The notes: generated by a model from the sequence alone, not told the origin. Positions 26,028-35,024 are shown, counted from the first letter of the stretch. The stretch is 64,000 nt of DNA from DAOLCO01 sp964612555 (GCA_964612555.1 CAZTBW010000006.1:62001-126000); one strand, 5' to 3'. Program-made: numbers and translations.

Positions 26028-27545
26028 CTACTCCTCAAATATGCACTCTAATGGTGCAATGTCGGTTTTTATAAAAGTGTTATTTTTAAAATCATAAAGG
26101 ATGGAAAATGGAGCGGTGATTTCTTCAGAGATAAAGTACTCTTGATCACCCGCAACGATTTTTGTACCGGGAAATGCCCTTTCCTTTACATTCACCCTAC
26201 CTGCAAGAGATTGTTTTGATTCATTTCTGGTTTTTGTGATCATAGTATCAATTTTCTCTATTTGATTATTCAAGTCTAGCAGTTTTTTGAGCGAGGATTC
26301 AATTTTACTTTTGTGAGCGGCTTGCAGTTTTTTCAGGGAAGCCGGATTTTCGAGATATGGACCCAGAAAGATGGAGAGAAGTTTTTGTTGTTCAATAATG
26401 GAATTTCTTTTTTCCAGAAGAATCATATATTCCCGACTCGCCTCCTCGGGGCTTAAGAGTTCTATAAAATTTGAAGCCCCGGATTGATTTCCCAGTATAC
26501 CAACATCAAGACCACATACCGTTCTTATTCGGGCGGCATAGAGAGATTTTCCGATGTAGATAGAATTTGCCGAGGATAGAAGACATCTGCTGGCATGTTC
26601 CTCAATGGTAATAGTACCATAGGTGAATATTGCCTGAGATTGGATACTTTTGGCTCGAACATCTTCTTTTGCCTGAATTTTTACAAGCGCATTACTCTCA
26701 AGAGTTTCAGGTGAGAAGTGCTCAATGGTATCTTCTCCAAGAACCTTTCCGTTGATTATAATGTTATTTTCATTTGATACCAGATGTGAATTGTAACAGT
26801 TGCCGTTAATGGTAAGCTCTTTTTCTGCTTGTACTGAAAACCCTTTCTTTACAGAACCCCGCACCAGAATTGACCCGATAAAAGAGATACTTCCCGTCTT
26901 ATGATCAATGTCTGACTCTATAGTAAGAACATCCACGACCGATATAGTATTTGATTCATATAGTACATAGCCGTCTTTTGTTGCTTGTGCATTTGAAAAT
27001 GAACCATCAGGGGAAAGTAAATCGACTCCTTCTCCAAGACTGATCTCTACAGGTTTGCCCTGAAGGCTTGGCAGGTGTTCACCGGTGACCGTCATACCGG
27101 GAGTTCCCTCCTTTGGTTCATATAATCGAAGAATGAAATTACCCTTTCGGATATTGTCAAAATTATTGTGAAATTTTTCTTTTACTGAATATTCACCTTT
27201 AAAGTTTTTGGTAAAAGGTTTTACAAGAAATATCAATTTACCATCTCTTGGTTCCCCCGCTTTGATTCCTTGCGCAACTTTTCTATTTACTTTAAAAATT
27301 CCTTCTTTAAGTTTTGTAAAAGCATCCTTTAAAGCACGATCATCAATAAAATCGATTACAAGATGTGACTCAAGCCAGTTACAGACCTCGGTAGTGAATA
27401 ATTCCCAGTTTATAACATGTTCTTTGTTGTTGGGGTCTTCAAGATCGGAACATATAAATGCCTTATGCTGATCCTGGCTGATTTTAAGATCAGTTTTTAT
27501 TCCCTGACTGGAGAATGTAGCAATGGTGTTCAGATTTTCCGACAT
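26028..27545 (-). CDS. FapA/DUF342 family protein
   Basis: A 505-residue cytosolic protein. The centre (about residues 150-340) is a beta-rich repeat domain typical of DUF342/FapA (FapA = flagellar assembly/polymer-forming). Recognisable segments are TGEHLPSLQGKPVEISLGEG, SISFIGSILVRGSVKKGFSV and KELTINGNCYNSHLVS. After it comes a coiled coil (about 350-440, LLEKRNSIIEQQKL...KLLDLNNQIEKIDTMI) and a short beta end. Relatives form shells or oligomers and are linked to flagella, sporulation or surface signalling; the function here is unknown. It overlaps the CBS gene region and lies 93 bases after nuoB on the same strand. Confidence 0.82.
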   Translation of the reverse strand: MSENLNTIATFSSQGIKTDLKISQDQHKAFICSDLEDPNNKEHVINWELFTTEVCNWLESHLVIDFIDDRALKDAFTKLKEGIFKVNRKVAQGIKAGEPRDGKLIFLVKPFTKNFKGEYSVKEKFHNNFDNIRKGNFILRLYEPKEGTPGMTVTGEHLPSLQGKPVEISLGEGVDLLSPDGSFSNAQATKDGYVLYESNTISVVDVLTIESDIDHKTGSISFIGSILVRGSVKKGFSVQAEKELTINGNCYNSHLVSNENNIIINGKVLGEDTIEHFSPETLESNALVKIQAKEDVRAKSIQSQAIFTYGTITIEEHASRCLLSSANSIYIGKSLYAARIRTVCGLDVGILGNQSGASNFIELLSPEEASREYMILLEKRNSIIEQQKLLSIFLGPYLENPASLKKLQAAHKSKIESSLKKLLDLNNQIEKIDTMITKTRNESKQSLAGRVNVKERAFPGTKIVAGDQEYFISEEITAPFSILYDFKNNTFIKTDIAPLECIFEE

Positions 27546-27638
27546 ATCAGTTATATCGGCATTTCAGGTGCCAAAATCAATGGATTTCAGACACTCCTTC
27601 TTCCCTCTTCAAGTTCTTGAAGTTCTTGGTAATCTTGT

Positions 27639-28169
27639 CTATTCTTCAGGTCTTGGTGCGTACTGAGATAGAATATCTTCTCTCTCAACCTTGTCTCCTG
27701 CCAGAAGTGGCTGATAACTTTTATGAATGTCCCTTTGCAGTTTTATGAGCGCATCAAGTATGGTTTCTGGTCTTGGTGGGCATCCCGGGATGTACATGTC
27801 AACGGGTATAAGTTTATCCACTCCGGCAACAGTTGCGTAGTTGTCATAGAAACCACCTGAAGAAGCGCAGGCGCCAAAAGCAATTACCCATTTGGGCTCT
27901 GCCATTTGTTCGTAAATTCTCTGAAGCACCGGAGCTTGTTTATGAGTAATTGTTCCCACAACCCAAAGTAAATCTGCCTGGCGAGGAGTGAATCTGGGAA
28001 GCGCCGCACCAAAGCGATCGGTATCGTAATGAGAACAACTTACCGCCATAAATTCCATACCACAACATGCAGTCACAAAAGGATATGAGAAGAGTGAATA
28101 CTTCCTGCACCACCCGATAGCTGCTTCAAGAGTAGTTGTAACATACGGCTCAGAGTTGTTTTCAAACAT
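27639..28169 (-). CDS. nuoB: NADH-quinone oxidoreductase subunit B (stand-alone)
   Basis: Complex I subunit that holds the terminal N2 [4Fe-4S] cluster. A 176-residue protein with the ligand motif VTACCGMEFMA (tandem Cys), GACASSGGFY and IPGCPPRPETILDAL; all four cluster Cys are present. PRQADLLWVVGTITHKQAPVLQRIYEQM is typical NuoB. No other nuo gene is within the window. This is unusual because nuoB normally lies between nuoA and nuoC, so either the complex I genes are scattered or this is an extra copy. A roughly 110-base gap separates it from hldD upstream. Confidence 0.95.
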   Translation of the reverse strand: MFENNSEPYVTTTLEAAIGWCRKYSLFSYPFVTACCGMEFMAVSCSHYDTDRFGAALPRFTPRQADLLWVVGTITHKQAPVLQRIYEQMAEPKWVIAFGACASSGGFYDNYATVAGVDKLIPVDMYIPGCPPRPETILDALIKLQRDIHKSYQPLLAGDKVEREDILSQYAPRPEE

Positions 28170-28253
28170 ATTAAAATCCTAAACAATTCATTGAAACAGA
28201 ATGATACCATAGTACGGAGGTTTCTTAAAAGTGAATTCTAACTATCTATATTT

Positions 28254-28281
28254 TAAGGGAGTGTTATCAGGTGCTCCCTTA
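28254..28281. terminator. 8-bp stem-loop at end of hldD
   Basis: TAAGGGAG at 28254-28261 and CTCCCTTA at 28274-28281 pair perfectly across a 12-base loop and overlap the hldD stop codon. There is no clear T-run on the minus strand after it. It is a possible terminator or mRNA 3'-end stabiliser. Confidence 0.4.
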
Positions 28282-29250
28282 GAGATAGATTCCGGCAGGA
28301 GCGCTTAAATAGTTGGTGTAATAATCCCTGACGGCATCTTCAAGGCTCATACAGGGGTGCTTTATTCCGGCATTTTTCAGTTTATGCATATCAGCGCAGG
28401 TATAATACTGGTATTTGTCAGTAAGCTGCTCCGGAAGCGGTATGTAGTCAATTTTTGGGGTAACCGAAAGAGCTTTGAAGGCGGCATGTGCAAGATCGTT
28501 CCAGCTGGATGCAGTTCCCGTTCCCAGATTATATATCCCGGATATCTTCTTTTCCTGACACTCCGTCATTATAGAAACAACATCTTTTACATAAATGAAG
28601 TCACGTTTCTGCTCGCCATCCTTATAGTCAGGGTGCTTGCTTTCAAAAAGAGATAAAGATTTTTTCTCTCCTATCTCATAAAATGCCTTGAAGGCGACAC
28701 TTTTCATGTTCTCTTTGTGATATTCATTTGGTCCAAAGACATTAAAAAATTTCAGTCCAAGTACCTGAGAGTCCGGCTTTTGTTTTGTAATCCAGAGATC
28801 AAACAAATGTTTCGAGTAGGCATATCCATTAAGTGGACGAAGCGTTTCAAGTTTTGAAACAGTATCATCAAAACCCTGAGAGCCATCTCCATAGGTGGCA
28901 GCACTTGATGCATATATAAAAGGTATTCGGTTTTTTATCGCAAATTCAGCAAGCAGTTTTGAAAACAGGAAATTATTTTCCATGAGATAATCAATGTTAG
29001 TCTCAGTGGTAGAAGAGCAGGCGCCAAGGTGAAATATGCAGTCAATCTCATTTAAGGTAAGTCCCTGTTTGAGCTTTTTAAGGAAGCTGTGCTTATCGCA
29101 GTAATCATCAATATGTTTGGAGGAGATATTTTTCCATTTTTCAGAACACCCAAGGGAGTCGACAAGGTATATATCTTTTCTTCCATTCAAATTAAGAGAG
29201 TGAAGTAAGACACTTCCGATAAATCCTGCCCCACCAGTAAGTAAAATCAT
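28279..29250 (-). CDS. hldD: ADP-glyceromanno-heptose 6-epimerase
   Basis: Converts ADP-D-glycero- to ADP-L-glycero-D-manno-heptose for the LPS inner core. A 323-residue extended SDR with MILLTGGAGFIGSVL at the N-terminus. DYLMENNFLFSKLLAEFA, IPFIYASSAATYGDG (Ser site), GYAYSKHLFD (Tyr-Lys) and FFNVFGPNEYHKENMKSVAFK follow, the last being characteristic of HldD/RfaD. The KRDFIYVKDVV and NLGTGTASSWNDLA segments also match. It supports an LPS-bearing outer membrane. The nearest LPS gene is lpxK, 185 bases upstream on the same strand. Confidence 0.95.
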   Translation of the reverse strand: MILLTGGAGFIGSVLLHSLNLNGRKDIYLVDSLGCSEKWKNISSKHIDDYCDKHSFLKKLKQGLTLNEIDCIFHLGACSSTTETNIDYLMENNFLFSKLLAEFAIKNRIPFIYASSAATYGDGSQGFDDTVSKLETLRPLNGYAYSKHLFDLWITKQKPDSQVLGLKFFNVFGPNEYHKENMKSVAFKAFYEIGEKKSLSLFESKHPDYKDGEQKRDFIYVKDVVSIMTECQEKKISGIYNLGTGTASSWNDLAHAAFKALSVTPKIDYIPLPEQLTDKYQYYTCADMHKLKNAGIKHPCMSLEDAVRDYYTNYLSAPAGIYL

Positions 29251-29435
29251 TATAAGTTCCTGTGATAATCTGTATATTGACGCTTCAGGTGGACTATACT
29301 ACTATCCGGACATGATTCAATCCCAGCTTATTACAATTTCTATTCTGGTAATCAGTGGTCTCTTGCTTATTTATGCGCCTTAATTGGGTATCTTGATCAG
29401 ATTAACCACTGAATTTAATCAATTAATTTATATAG

Positions 29436-30524
29436 CTAATGTATCAACCCCGGCTTGTTTTTTAGCCAGGGAATCAGCTTTTCTCCTTCAGAGGACATGT
29501 CGGATACTTTTTGAGTAAGTACAAGCAGCTCTTGTTCCTTTGTCAAATAGGGGCGTATTTTTATCCAGTCTTTGGTGGTGCATAAAATTTGATTTTTGTG
29601 TTTGTAACGTAAGTCTCTCCATTCATTTTCAGAAAAGTGATGATGATCTTCACGGACAATATGTTTGTCAAAGGTAAGAGGGATTGATGCTACCGTCTCC
29701 TCAAATGACCCGGGTTTGGCAATACTCGATAATAAAGTATAAGAATATGTTTCAGGATTATCAAGGAGTTTCCAGGAAAATCCGTCTACGATATTACTTG
29801 GCAGTATCGTGAGAATAGAAAAAGATTCAAGAGAAAACTTTCTTGAAATTCGAGAGATAAAGTCTTGATCGTTCTGTGTAAGCGCTTTTTTCGAAATAAA
29901 TACTATTCTGTCTGCTCTCTTTATTCCTTTAAGTGGATTTTCCCTGAAAATCCCGTAAGGAAGCGTTGAAAAGGGGGTTGCCGCAAGATACTCTTCTGCG
30001 TCTGCCAGATCAATAAGACATAGTCGAATGTCGGGTTTTACTCTCAGATGTTGCAGCCCATCATCCATGATGCATAGCTCGACAGGGTACTTTTTCAAGA
30101 CCTCAAGACCTTTTTTTCTCAGGGGGCTTATCACTACCGGGATAGTTTCAGGGAGCATGGATGCAAGTAAGAGGGCTTCATCACCGGCAACCTGCGGGGT
30201 GTCATTTCTGGAGACGATATGTGGTGTTGAAGGCGGGCGACTCAAGTATCCTCTGGTAAGAACTCCTGTTGTTTTCTCATCTTTGAGCGCATCTGCTATA
30301 TATATAACACTCGGAGTTTTACCACTTCCGCCGGCAGTAATGTTACCAACACAGATGGTATAGAGTGGGGCTTTGACTGATGAGAGCACTCCGGTTTGAA
30401 ATAATTTTTCTCTGCAAGTGAGAATTGCCAGATAGGTCAGGGAAAGAACAAAAAGAGGGATTCTTGTCAGGGGGTTTTTTCTTAGACTGGTACAGAACTG
30501 TTTTTTTGTTGTATTAAGAATCAT
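29436..30524 (-). CDS. lpxK: Tetraacyldisaccharide 4'-kinase
   Basis: Membrane-associated kinase that phosphorylates the lipid A precursor at the 4' position. About 362 residues. The N-terminal hydrophobic helix is around residues 20-40, then the P-loop VGNITAGGSGKTP (near residue 60), VLTRGYLSRP, GDEALLLASMLPE and CIMDDGLQHLRVKPD. The LpxK-specific DDGxQH is present. I take the ATG at 30524; a GTG at 30542 extends it by six residues. Its start lies only 11-29 bases from the start of a divergent glycosyltransferase gene, so its promoter must overlap that gene. Confidence 0.94.
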   Translation of the reverse strand: MILNTTKKQFCTSLRKNPLTRIPLFVLSLTYLAILTCREKLFQTGVLSSVKAPLYTICVGNITAGGSGKTPSVIYIADALKDEKTTGVLTRGYLSRPPSTPHIVSRNDTPQVAGDEALLLASMLPETIPVVISPLRKKGLEVLKKYPVELCIMDDGLQHLRVKPDIRLCLIDLADAEEYLAATPFSTLPYGIFRENPLKGIKRADRIVFISKKALTQNDQDFISRISRKFSLESFSILTILPSNIVDGFSWKLLDNPETYSYTLLSSIAKPGSFEETVASIPLTFDKHIVREDHHHFSENEWRDLRYKHKNQILCTTKDWIKIRPYLTKEQELLVLTQKVSDMSSEGEKLIPWLKNKPGLIH

Positions 30525-30552
30525 TATTATAATTGCGATCACTATAGTACGT

Positions 30553-31329
30553 GTGAATACCGGGAATTCTAAAAGAAAAGTTTATGTAGTCCTTCCAGCT
30601 CTAAATGAAGCTGAGAATATTGTATTGTTACTTGGTTCTTTTAGTCAAATAGTAAGAGAACTGCCTTATACGTTTTTCATTACGATTGTCGATGATGGCT
30701 CCACTGATGGCACAGAAGAGGCGATAACGCCATTTTATGAAACCTTGTCTTTGACCCTGCTCAGGCATACTCACAATAAAGGGCTGTCTGAGGCGCTTCG
30801 CAGTGGTTTTTCCTCCGTTCTTGATCAGGCTAATGATGAAGACGTTATTATCTGTATGGATGCTGACAACACTCACATGCCGGGACAGATTCTTGAGATT
30901 CTTTGTGAAATGGAAGCAGGCAGTGATGTCGTAATTGCTTCTCGTTTCAGGTCGGGAGCAAGGGTACAAGGGGTTTCCCTGTTTCGTAAATTTTTATCCT
31001 TTGTGTCCTCTGTGTTGTGCAGGTTTTTTATTCCCATACCCGGTGTGAGAGATTATTCCTGTGGGTTTCGTGGGTATAAGGCGGGTTATTTAAGAAAGGC
31101 AGTATCATCTGACACAAATGATGTTTTCTCACTAAAAGGTTTTGCATGTACCTCCGCACTCTTATTTTCTCTTCATCACGCAGGCGCCAGGATGAGCGAA
31201 ATACCGATGGACTTGAGATATCACCAAAAGAGGGGAATTTCAAAAATGAAAGTGACAAGGACTTCTGTAGAGTCTTTAAAGGTAATTTTAGGAGAAATAA
31301 GAAGAAGGTTTTTTAAGGATGCGCACTAA
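30553..31329 (+). CDS. Family 2 glycosyltransferase (DPM/polyprenyl-phosphate type)
   Basis: A 258-residue GT-A enzyme. Seen: VLPALNEAENIVLLL at the N-terminus, nucleotide-binding IVDDGSTDGTEEA and the metal DxD in CMDADNTHMPGQI. The acceptor-region YSCGFRGYKAGYL follows. It most resembles dolichol/undecaprenyl-phosphate mannose or glucose synthases, but has no C-terminal transmembrane pair. Alternatively it could be an LPS or wall glycosyltransferase, supported by divergent lpxK and nearby GT87. The start is GTG at 30553 with no visible Shine-Dalgarno. It ends overlapping the opposing ACT gene by four bases. Confidence 0.88.
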   Translation: MNTGNSKRKVYVVLPALNEAENIVLLLGSFSQIVRELPYTFFITIVDDGSTDGTEEAITPFYETLSLTLLRHTHNKGLSEALRSGFSSVLDQANDEDVIICMDADNTHMPGQILEILCEMEAGSDVVIASRFRSGARVQGVSLFRKFLSFVSSVLCRFFIPIPGVRDYSCGFRGYKAGYLRKAVSSDTNDVFSLKGFACTSALLFSLHHAGARMSEIPMDLRYHQKRGISKMKVTRTSVESLKVILGEIRRRFFKDAH

Positions 31330-31952
31330 TCGAAGTTAAGCATTTGCATAACTCTTGCAACATCTTTTTCCTCTACCACCACCATGACATCTTTCCAGCA
31401 GCTCATTTCTTCTCTGATATTGATATCATACTCTGAAAACATACGATAAATAAAGGACAAAACCCCCGGTGTCATTTCAAGATTATCACCAAAAATCATA
31501 GTAATCTGGGCAAGACCGGAACTGCTCTTAATAACTCCTGAACCAAATACTTTTTTTATAACCGGAAGGTACTCAACATTGGTAATGATGGTGAACACAT
31601 CTTCACCCTCAATGAGATTAAAATCACCTTTTTCCTTTTTAACCACGTTCTGGATTTCGAGTGCTTTTTCTATGCCTCGGGATTTTTCAATGGTGGCAAC
31701 GGCAATCTTGTTTCTCACTCGTACTTTTGATTTTTGCAGAAGCCCGACAATTCTTTTTTCTCTTGAAACGTGAGAGCGCTTTTTTTGATAGTACCTTCTG
31801 CACGCAACAAGCACTGCATCAAAAGAGTTTGCTTCAGTTGAGTCACATATTTCCCGTGCAAGAGCAGAATAGTTGATAAGACCCCTCTCAAGGCAGTCCT
31901 GCACACTCGGATGTTCACGGATGTATTTGTGGGTAATTCTACTAACACTCAT
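31326..31952 (-). CDS. ACT-domain regulatory protein
   Basis: A 208-residue protein. The N-terminus (MSVSRITHKYIREHPSVQDCLERGLINYSALAREI, about 1-35) looks helical, perhaps HTH-like. The C-terminal about 110 residues hold one or two ACT-like repeats (NLIEGEDVFTIITN..., then GLAQITMIFGDNL... and YDINIREEMSCWKDVMVVVEEKD). The last resembles the aspartokinase ACT pattern in which a small molecule binds. There is no catalytic domain. It is probably an amino-acid-responsive regulator. I recall similar stand-alone proteins in archaea and uncultivated bacteria, but that cannot be checked here. Its single-gene unit converges on the glycosyltransferase. Confidence 0.65.
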   Translation of the reverse strand: MSVSRITHKYIREHPSVQDCLERGLINYSALAREICDSTEANSFDAVLVACRRYYQKKRSHVSREKRIVGLLQKSKVRVRNKIAVATIEKSRGIEKALEIQNVVKKEKGDFNLIEGEDVFTIITNVEYLPVIKKVFGSGVIKSSSGLAQITMIFGDNLEMTPGVLSFIYRMFSEYDINIREEMSCWKDVMVVVEEKDVARVMQMLNFD

Positions 31953-32108
31953 AGGGGATTAATCTTTACTTGACTATTTGCAACATAATAGCACATTCTT
32001 GTCCTGTTTTAAACAGTTACGCCTAAATATTTATCAAAGCTCGTCTTATGTGCTTAACTCTCAGGTTTTTCTGCCATTTTAAGTGAAGATATTGATATAT
32101 TTTATTTT

Positions 32109-33332
32109 ATGAAGAACTTTAACCACCGTGTGACCTCTTTAAATAATTTTCTGGATAATTTCTGGAAGCCTCCAATTTTAATCGCTTTTTCTGTTTTTTA
32201 CCTCTCAATGCTGTTGATCTATGTATTTTTTGGATTTTTTTCAGCTTCGGGAGAAATCAATGTGCGAGAGGGGGATTACCCGGTCTTTTATGCCGCCGGT
32301 GAGATTGCAGGCAGTAACCCTGAATCATTATATGATCTTGAGCTTCAGATAAGTAAACAAGAGCTTCTCAGCACGGAGGAAGGCTATCATGTTTTTGCGT
32401 ATCCACCGTTCTTTTCATTGTTGTTTATTCCTTTTTCAAAATTACCTCCTCTCGCATCAAAATTACTTTTTATTTTTTGCGGGGTGCTACTTACCCTCGG
32501 TAGTGTGAGATGTATAAAGAGGATATCTGCTTCAAACTTTCCTTCTGTCTCAATATGTGCGTTTTTGTTTTTATTTTTTCCTTATCTTATTGGTGTTGTC
32601 GGAGGTCAAAATACTGCTATCAGCCTCCTCCTTTTATTACTTATCCACGAGGCGTATCAGAAAAGATCAGTTTTTATTATGGGAATTCTCTCTGCTCTTT
32701 TCTCTTTTAAACCGCAATACGGGGTCTTTATAGTGCTTTTTATTCTTTTATTTGAAAGAGAAAGAGTGCGTTTCCTGTTGGGGTATTTAAGTACTCTTAC
32801 TTTATTAACCGGAATTTCGGTTTTATATTTTGGAAAGGATATTTTTGTATCGTGGCTTTCACTTATGATTAAGCTTGGGAATCTAAATCAATCAAATATT
32901 TCTAACGTAGTGAAAATGGTTTCGGGACAAAGTGTCACACATCTTCTGGAGAATAAATTTGGAGCAGCAGGCTTATATTCAGGAATTTTTTTACTACTGT
33001 GTATAGTTCTTATTTTAGGAAGCAGAATTATTCAGGAAAGAAAATCAAAAGATATATTATTGTACATGGGTGCCGTAATTGTATTTCTTTCACCACAAAC
33101 GGGATTTTATGATTCGGCTCTGCTTTTGCCATTACTTTTTTCCTATAGCTCTCTATGTACGCAATCAAAGTTTATCTGGTGGTATCTTCTCTTTGTATCT
33201 CTTCTTACGATAAGTTTTTATATGCAGATGGCTTTTAGTTTGCCGTTTTTGACTCTGCTTTTGATGCTGGTGGTTGTGTTTATCTCCCCCCTTCGCCCCT
33301 TACGGGTGCTTCGGGGGGCTATTCCTGAATGA
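32109..33332 (+). CDS. GT87/DUF2029-like multi-pass membrane glycosyltransferase
   Basis: A 407-residue integral membrane protein with about 10 hydrophobic segments. The first is residues 20-42; then a periplasmic loop carries DYPVFYAAGEIAGSNPESLYDLE. That Asp-Phe-Tyr region before a second helix, with VFAYPPFFSLLFIPFS next, is characteristic of GT87 polyprenyl-phosphate-dependent mannosyltransferases. GGQNTAISLLLLLLI and FKPQYGVFIVLF in later helices also fit. The sugar and acceptor are unknown. It has no clear Shine-Dalgarno and an AT-rich leader. Its 3' end overlaps the opposing EVE gene by 14 bases and contains a GC-rich stem (33286-33318). Confidence 0.85.
   Translation: MKNFNHRVTSLNNFLDNFWKPPILIAFSVFYLSMLLIYVFFGFFSASGEINVREGDYPVFYAAGEIAGSNPESLYDLELQISKQELLSTEEGYHVFAYPPFFSLLFIPFSKLPPLASKLLFIFCGVLLTLGSVRCIKRISASNFPSVSICAFLFLFFPYLIGVVGGQNTAISLLLLLLIHEAYQKRSVFIMGILSALFSFKPQYGVFIVLFILLFERERVRFLLGYLSTLTLLTGISVLYFGKDIFVSWLSLMIKLGNLNQSNISNVVKMVSGQSVTHLLENKFGAAGLYSGIFLLLCIVLILGSRIIQERKSKDILLYMGAVIVFLSPQTGFYDSALLLPLLFSYSSLCTQSKFIWWYLLFVSLLTISFYMQMAFSLPFLTLLLMLVVVFISPLRPLRVLRGAIPE
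33286..33318. terminator. GC-rich stem in the overlap of two convergent genes
   Basis: Six C at 33286-33291 face six G at 33313-33318 with further partial pairing inside. It lies within the end of the GT87 gene and next to the EVE stop. Because both genes end here, a bidirectional terminator encoded within coding sequence is plausible. No T-run is evident. Confidence 0.35.
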
Positions 33333-33774
33333 ACGAAAATAAACCTTCAGCCTCTTTTTCGGAAAGAGGAAGTACGCTGAGTCGATTGCCTTTTTGTAAT
33401 AGTTTTGAGTCTTTCATGCAGGGTAAGGTGTGAAGGGTATCGAGAGTAATTACTTCCGAAAACTTTTTCTTGTATGATAGAACAGGCGCAAACCATCTTG
33501 GATTATCTTGTGATGATTTCGGATCGTAATAAGGGCTTTTTTTGTTAAATTGAAGTGCGTCGGGTTCTGCGGTTCTGGAAACGCTTGCAAGACCGGCAAT
33601 ACCCGTTACATTTGCATTGGAATGGTAGACAAATACAAGATCGCCCTTCTTCATCTCTTTTAAGTAGTTCCTGGCTTGATAGTTTCTGACACCATCCCAG
33701 GGCGTGCTTTTGTCCTTTTTAAGTGCATCTATGGGATATACCTCTTCTTCAGTTTTTACGAGCCAGTAGTTCAT
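33319..33774 (-). CDS. EVE-domain protein
   Basis: A 151-residue single-domain EVE (PUA-like) protein. Seen: NYWLVKTEEEVYPIDAL, TPWDGVRNYQARNYLKEMKKGDLVFVYHSN, the aromatic-cage region, and DPRW-like DNPRWFAPVL. EVE domains recognise modified bases in DNA or RNA; the specific ligand here is unknown. Its ATG overlaps the stop of the upstream aminotransferase (ATGA at 33771-33774), so the two are coupled, though I see no functional link. Confidence 0.93.
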   Translation of the reverse strand: MNYWLVKTEEEVYPIDALKKDKSTPWDGVRNYQARNYLKEMKKGDLVFVYHSNANVTGIAGLASVSRTAEPDALQFNKKSPYYDPKSSQDNPRWFAPVLSYKKKFSEVITLDTLHTLPCMKDSKLLQKGNRLSVLPLSEKEAEGLFSFIQE

Positions 33775-35024
33775 TGTCCGTTCTCAATAGTTTTCTTTAA
33801 CAGGGATATTCCTAGTGCAAGTTCTTCCATCGGAGGTCCGAATGAGAATCGGGCAAAGGAACCAAAGCGGGCATTTTTACTGGGTCTTCTCTTTCCCGGG
33901 TTTATATCAAAAAAACTTCCCGGAACCAGGATGCCGTTATTGTTAAGAAATGCCCCGAAGAGGTCATATCCATTCTGAAGAGAAGGAGGAAGATTGGAAA
34001 GCTCTCCCCAGCAGTAAAATCCTCCATAGGGTTTCTGTACAGTGATACCAAGGTTTTTAAGTTCCTGGAGCAGGTAGTCTCTTTTTTTTACAAAGTGTCG
34101 TTGTATGGAGTTAGCTTCCTGCTGAGCTATTTCCGGATTAAGAAGTCCTATGGTTGCTTTTTGAGTTGGGTGTGAAGCACCTCCATCAAGGAAACTCCCG
34201 GCGGAGGTGATTGCTTCTATAAGAGAGACAGGTCCAAGTGTCCATGAAATTCTAAAACCCGGATATCTCCAGTTTTTGGTAAGACCATCAAACAGAATCA
34301 CAGGGTCTTTATTCACATCACTGACATACTCCGCAGCAGAAAGGGAAGGGAGGTTGGAGTCGTAAATATAATGGCTGTAAAATTCATCGAATAGCAAGGC
34401 GCATTCAAGATCCCGGGCGGTTTCTATCCACTGGGAGAGGTTTGTACTGCTTATTACTCTGCCAGTTGGGTTTCCGGGGTTAGAGATAAGAATCGCAGAT
34501 AATCCTTTGCCGTTAATTTCTTTCTTGAGGTCTTGAGCGGTACAGGAATAATTATCTTCGGGTGAAAGCAGGATTGGTATGGGAATGAAAGTTCCAAAAC
34601 TGCCAAGCAGTTCCTCGTAGGCAGTATAATCAGGGAGAAAATGCCCGATGTGTGAAGTTCCCAGCGTTGAAACCACTCTGGTAAGTGCCAGTCGTCCCCC
34701 TGAGCCTATTGCTACATTTTCAGGTGTGTACTTACTCTTTTTTCCTTTACGGTACCTGTGGTTGTACAGTTCAGCGACCGCTTCTTTAAGCTCCTGATTA
34801 CCACCAACGGGACTATATTCGAGGCTTTCTTCGTCCACGCAGATTGATCTGATTCGTTCAGGTGCGCCGGGAATGTTTCCCGTCTCAGGTGCGCCTTGTC
34901 CGAGATTAGCCCAGGATTTTCTGTTACTGAAGAAGCCCCTTTTTGAGGCTTCTGTCATTACGTAGATAACACCGGTTTTTGGAACAGGCTTAAATCCGTT
35001 AAACTGGATGGGGTCTTCATTCAT
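33771..35024 (-). CDS. Class I/II PLP aminotransferase
   Basis: A 417-residue fold-type I aminotransferase. Seen: LGQGAPETG near the N-terminus, VAIGSGGRLALTRV, ILISNPGNPTGRVIS (Asn-Pro-x-Gly of cofactor binding), CALLFDEFYSHYIYD (Asp for the pyridine N), and the Schiff-base Lys in FDGLTKNWRYPGFRISW with the downstream Arg. A C-terminal Arg in FARFSFGPP would bind the carboxylate. It most resembles aspartate/aromatic or alanine-type enzymes; the substrate is open. It is followed by a coupled EVE gene and preceded by a helicase-derived RNA-binding gene 35 bases upstream. Confidence 0.9.
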   Translation of the reverse strand: MNEDPIQFNGFKPVPKTGVIYVMTEASKRGFFSNRKSWANLGQGAPETGNIPGAPERIRSICVDEESLEYSPVGGNQELKEAVAELYNHRYRKGKKSKYTPENVAIGSGGRLALTRVVSTLGTSHIGHFLPDYTAYEELLGSFGTFIPIPILLSPEDNYSCTAQDLKKEINGKGLSAILISNPGNPTGRVISSTNLSQWIETARDLECALLFDEFYSHYIYDSNLPSLSAAEYVSDVNKDPVILFDGLTKNWRYPGFRISWTLGPVSLIEAITSAGSFLDGGASHPTQKATIGLLNPEIAQQEANSIQRHFVKKRDYLLQELKNLGITVQKPYGGFYCWGELSNLPPSLQNGYDLFGAFLNNNGILVPGSFFDINPGKRRPSKNARFGSFARFSFGPPMEELALGISLLKKTIENGQ

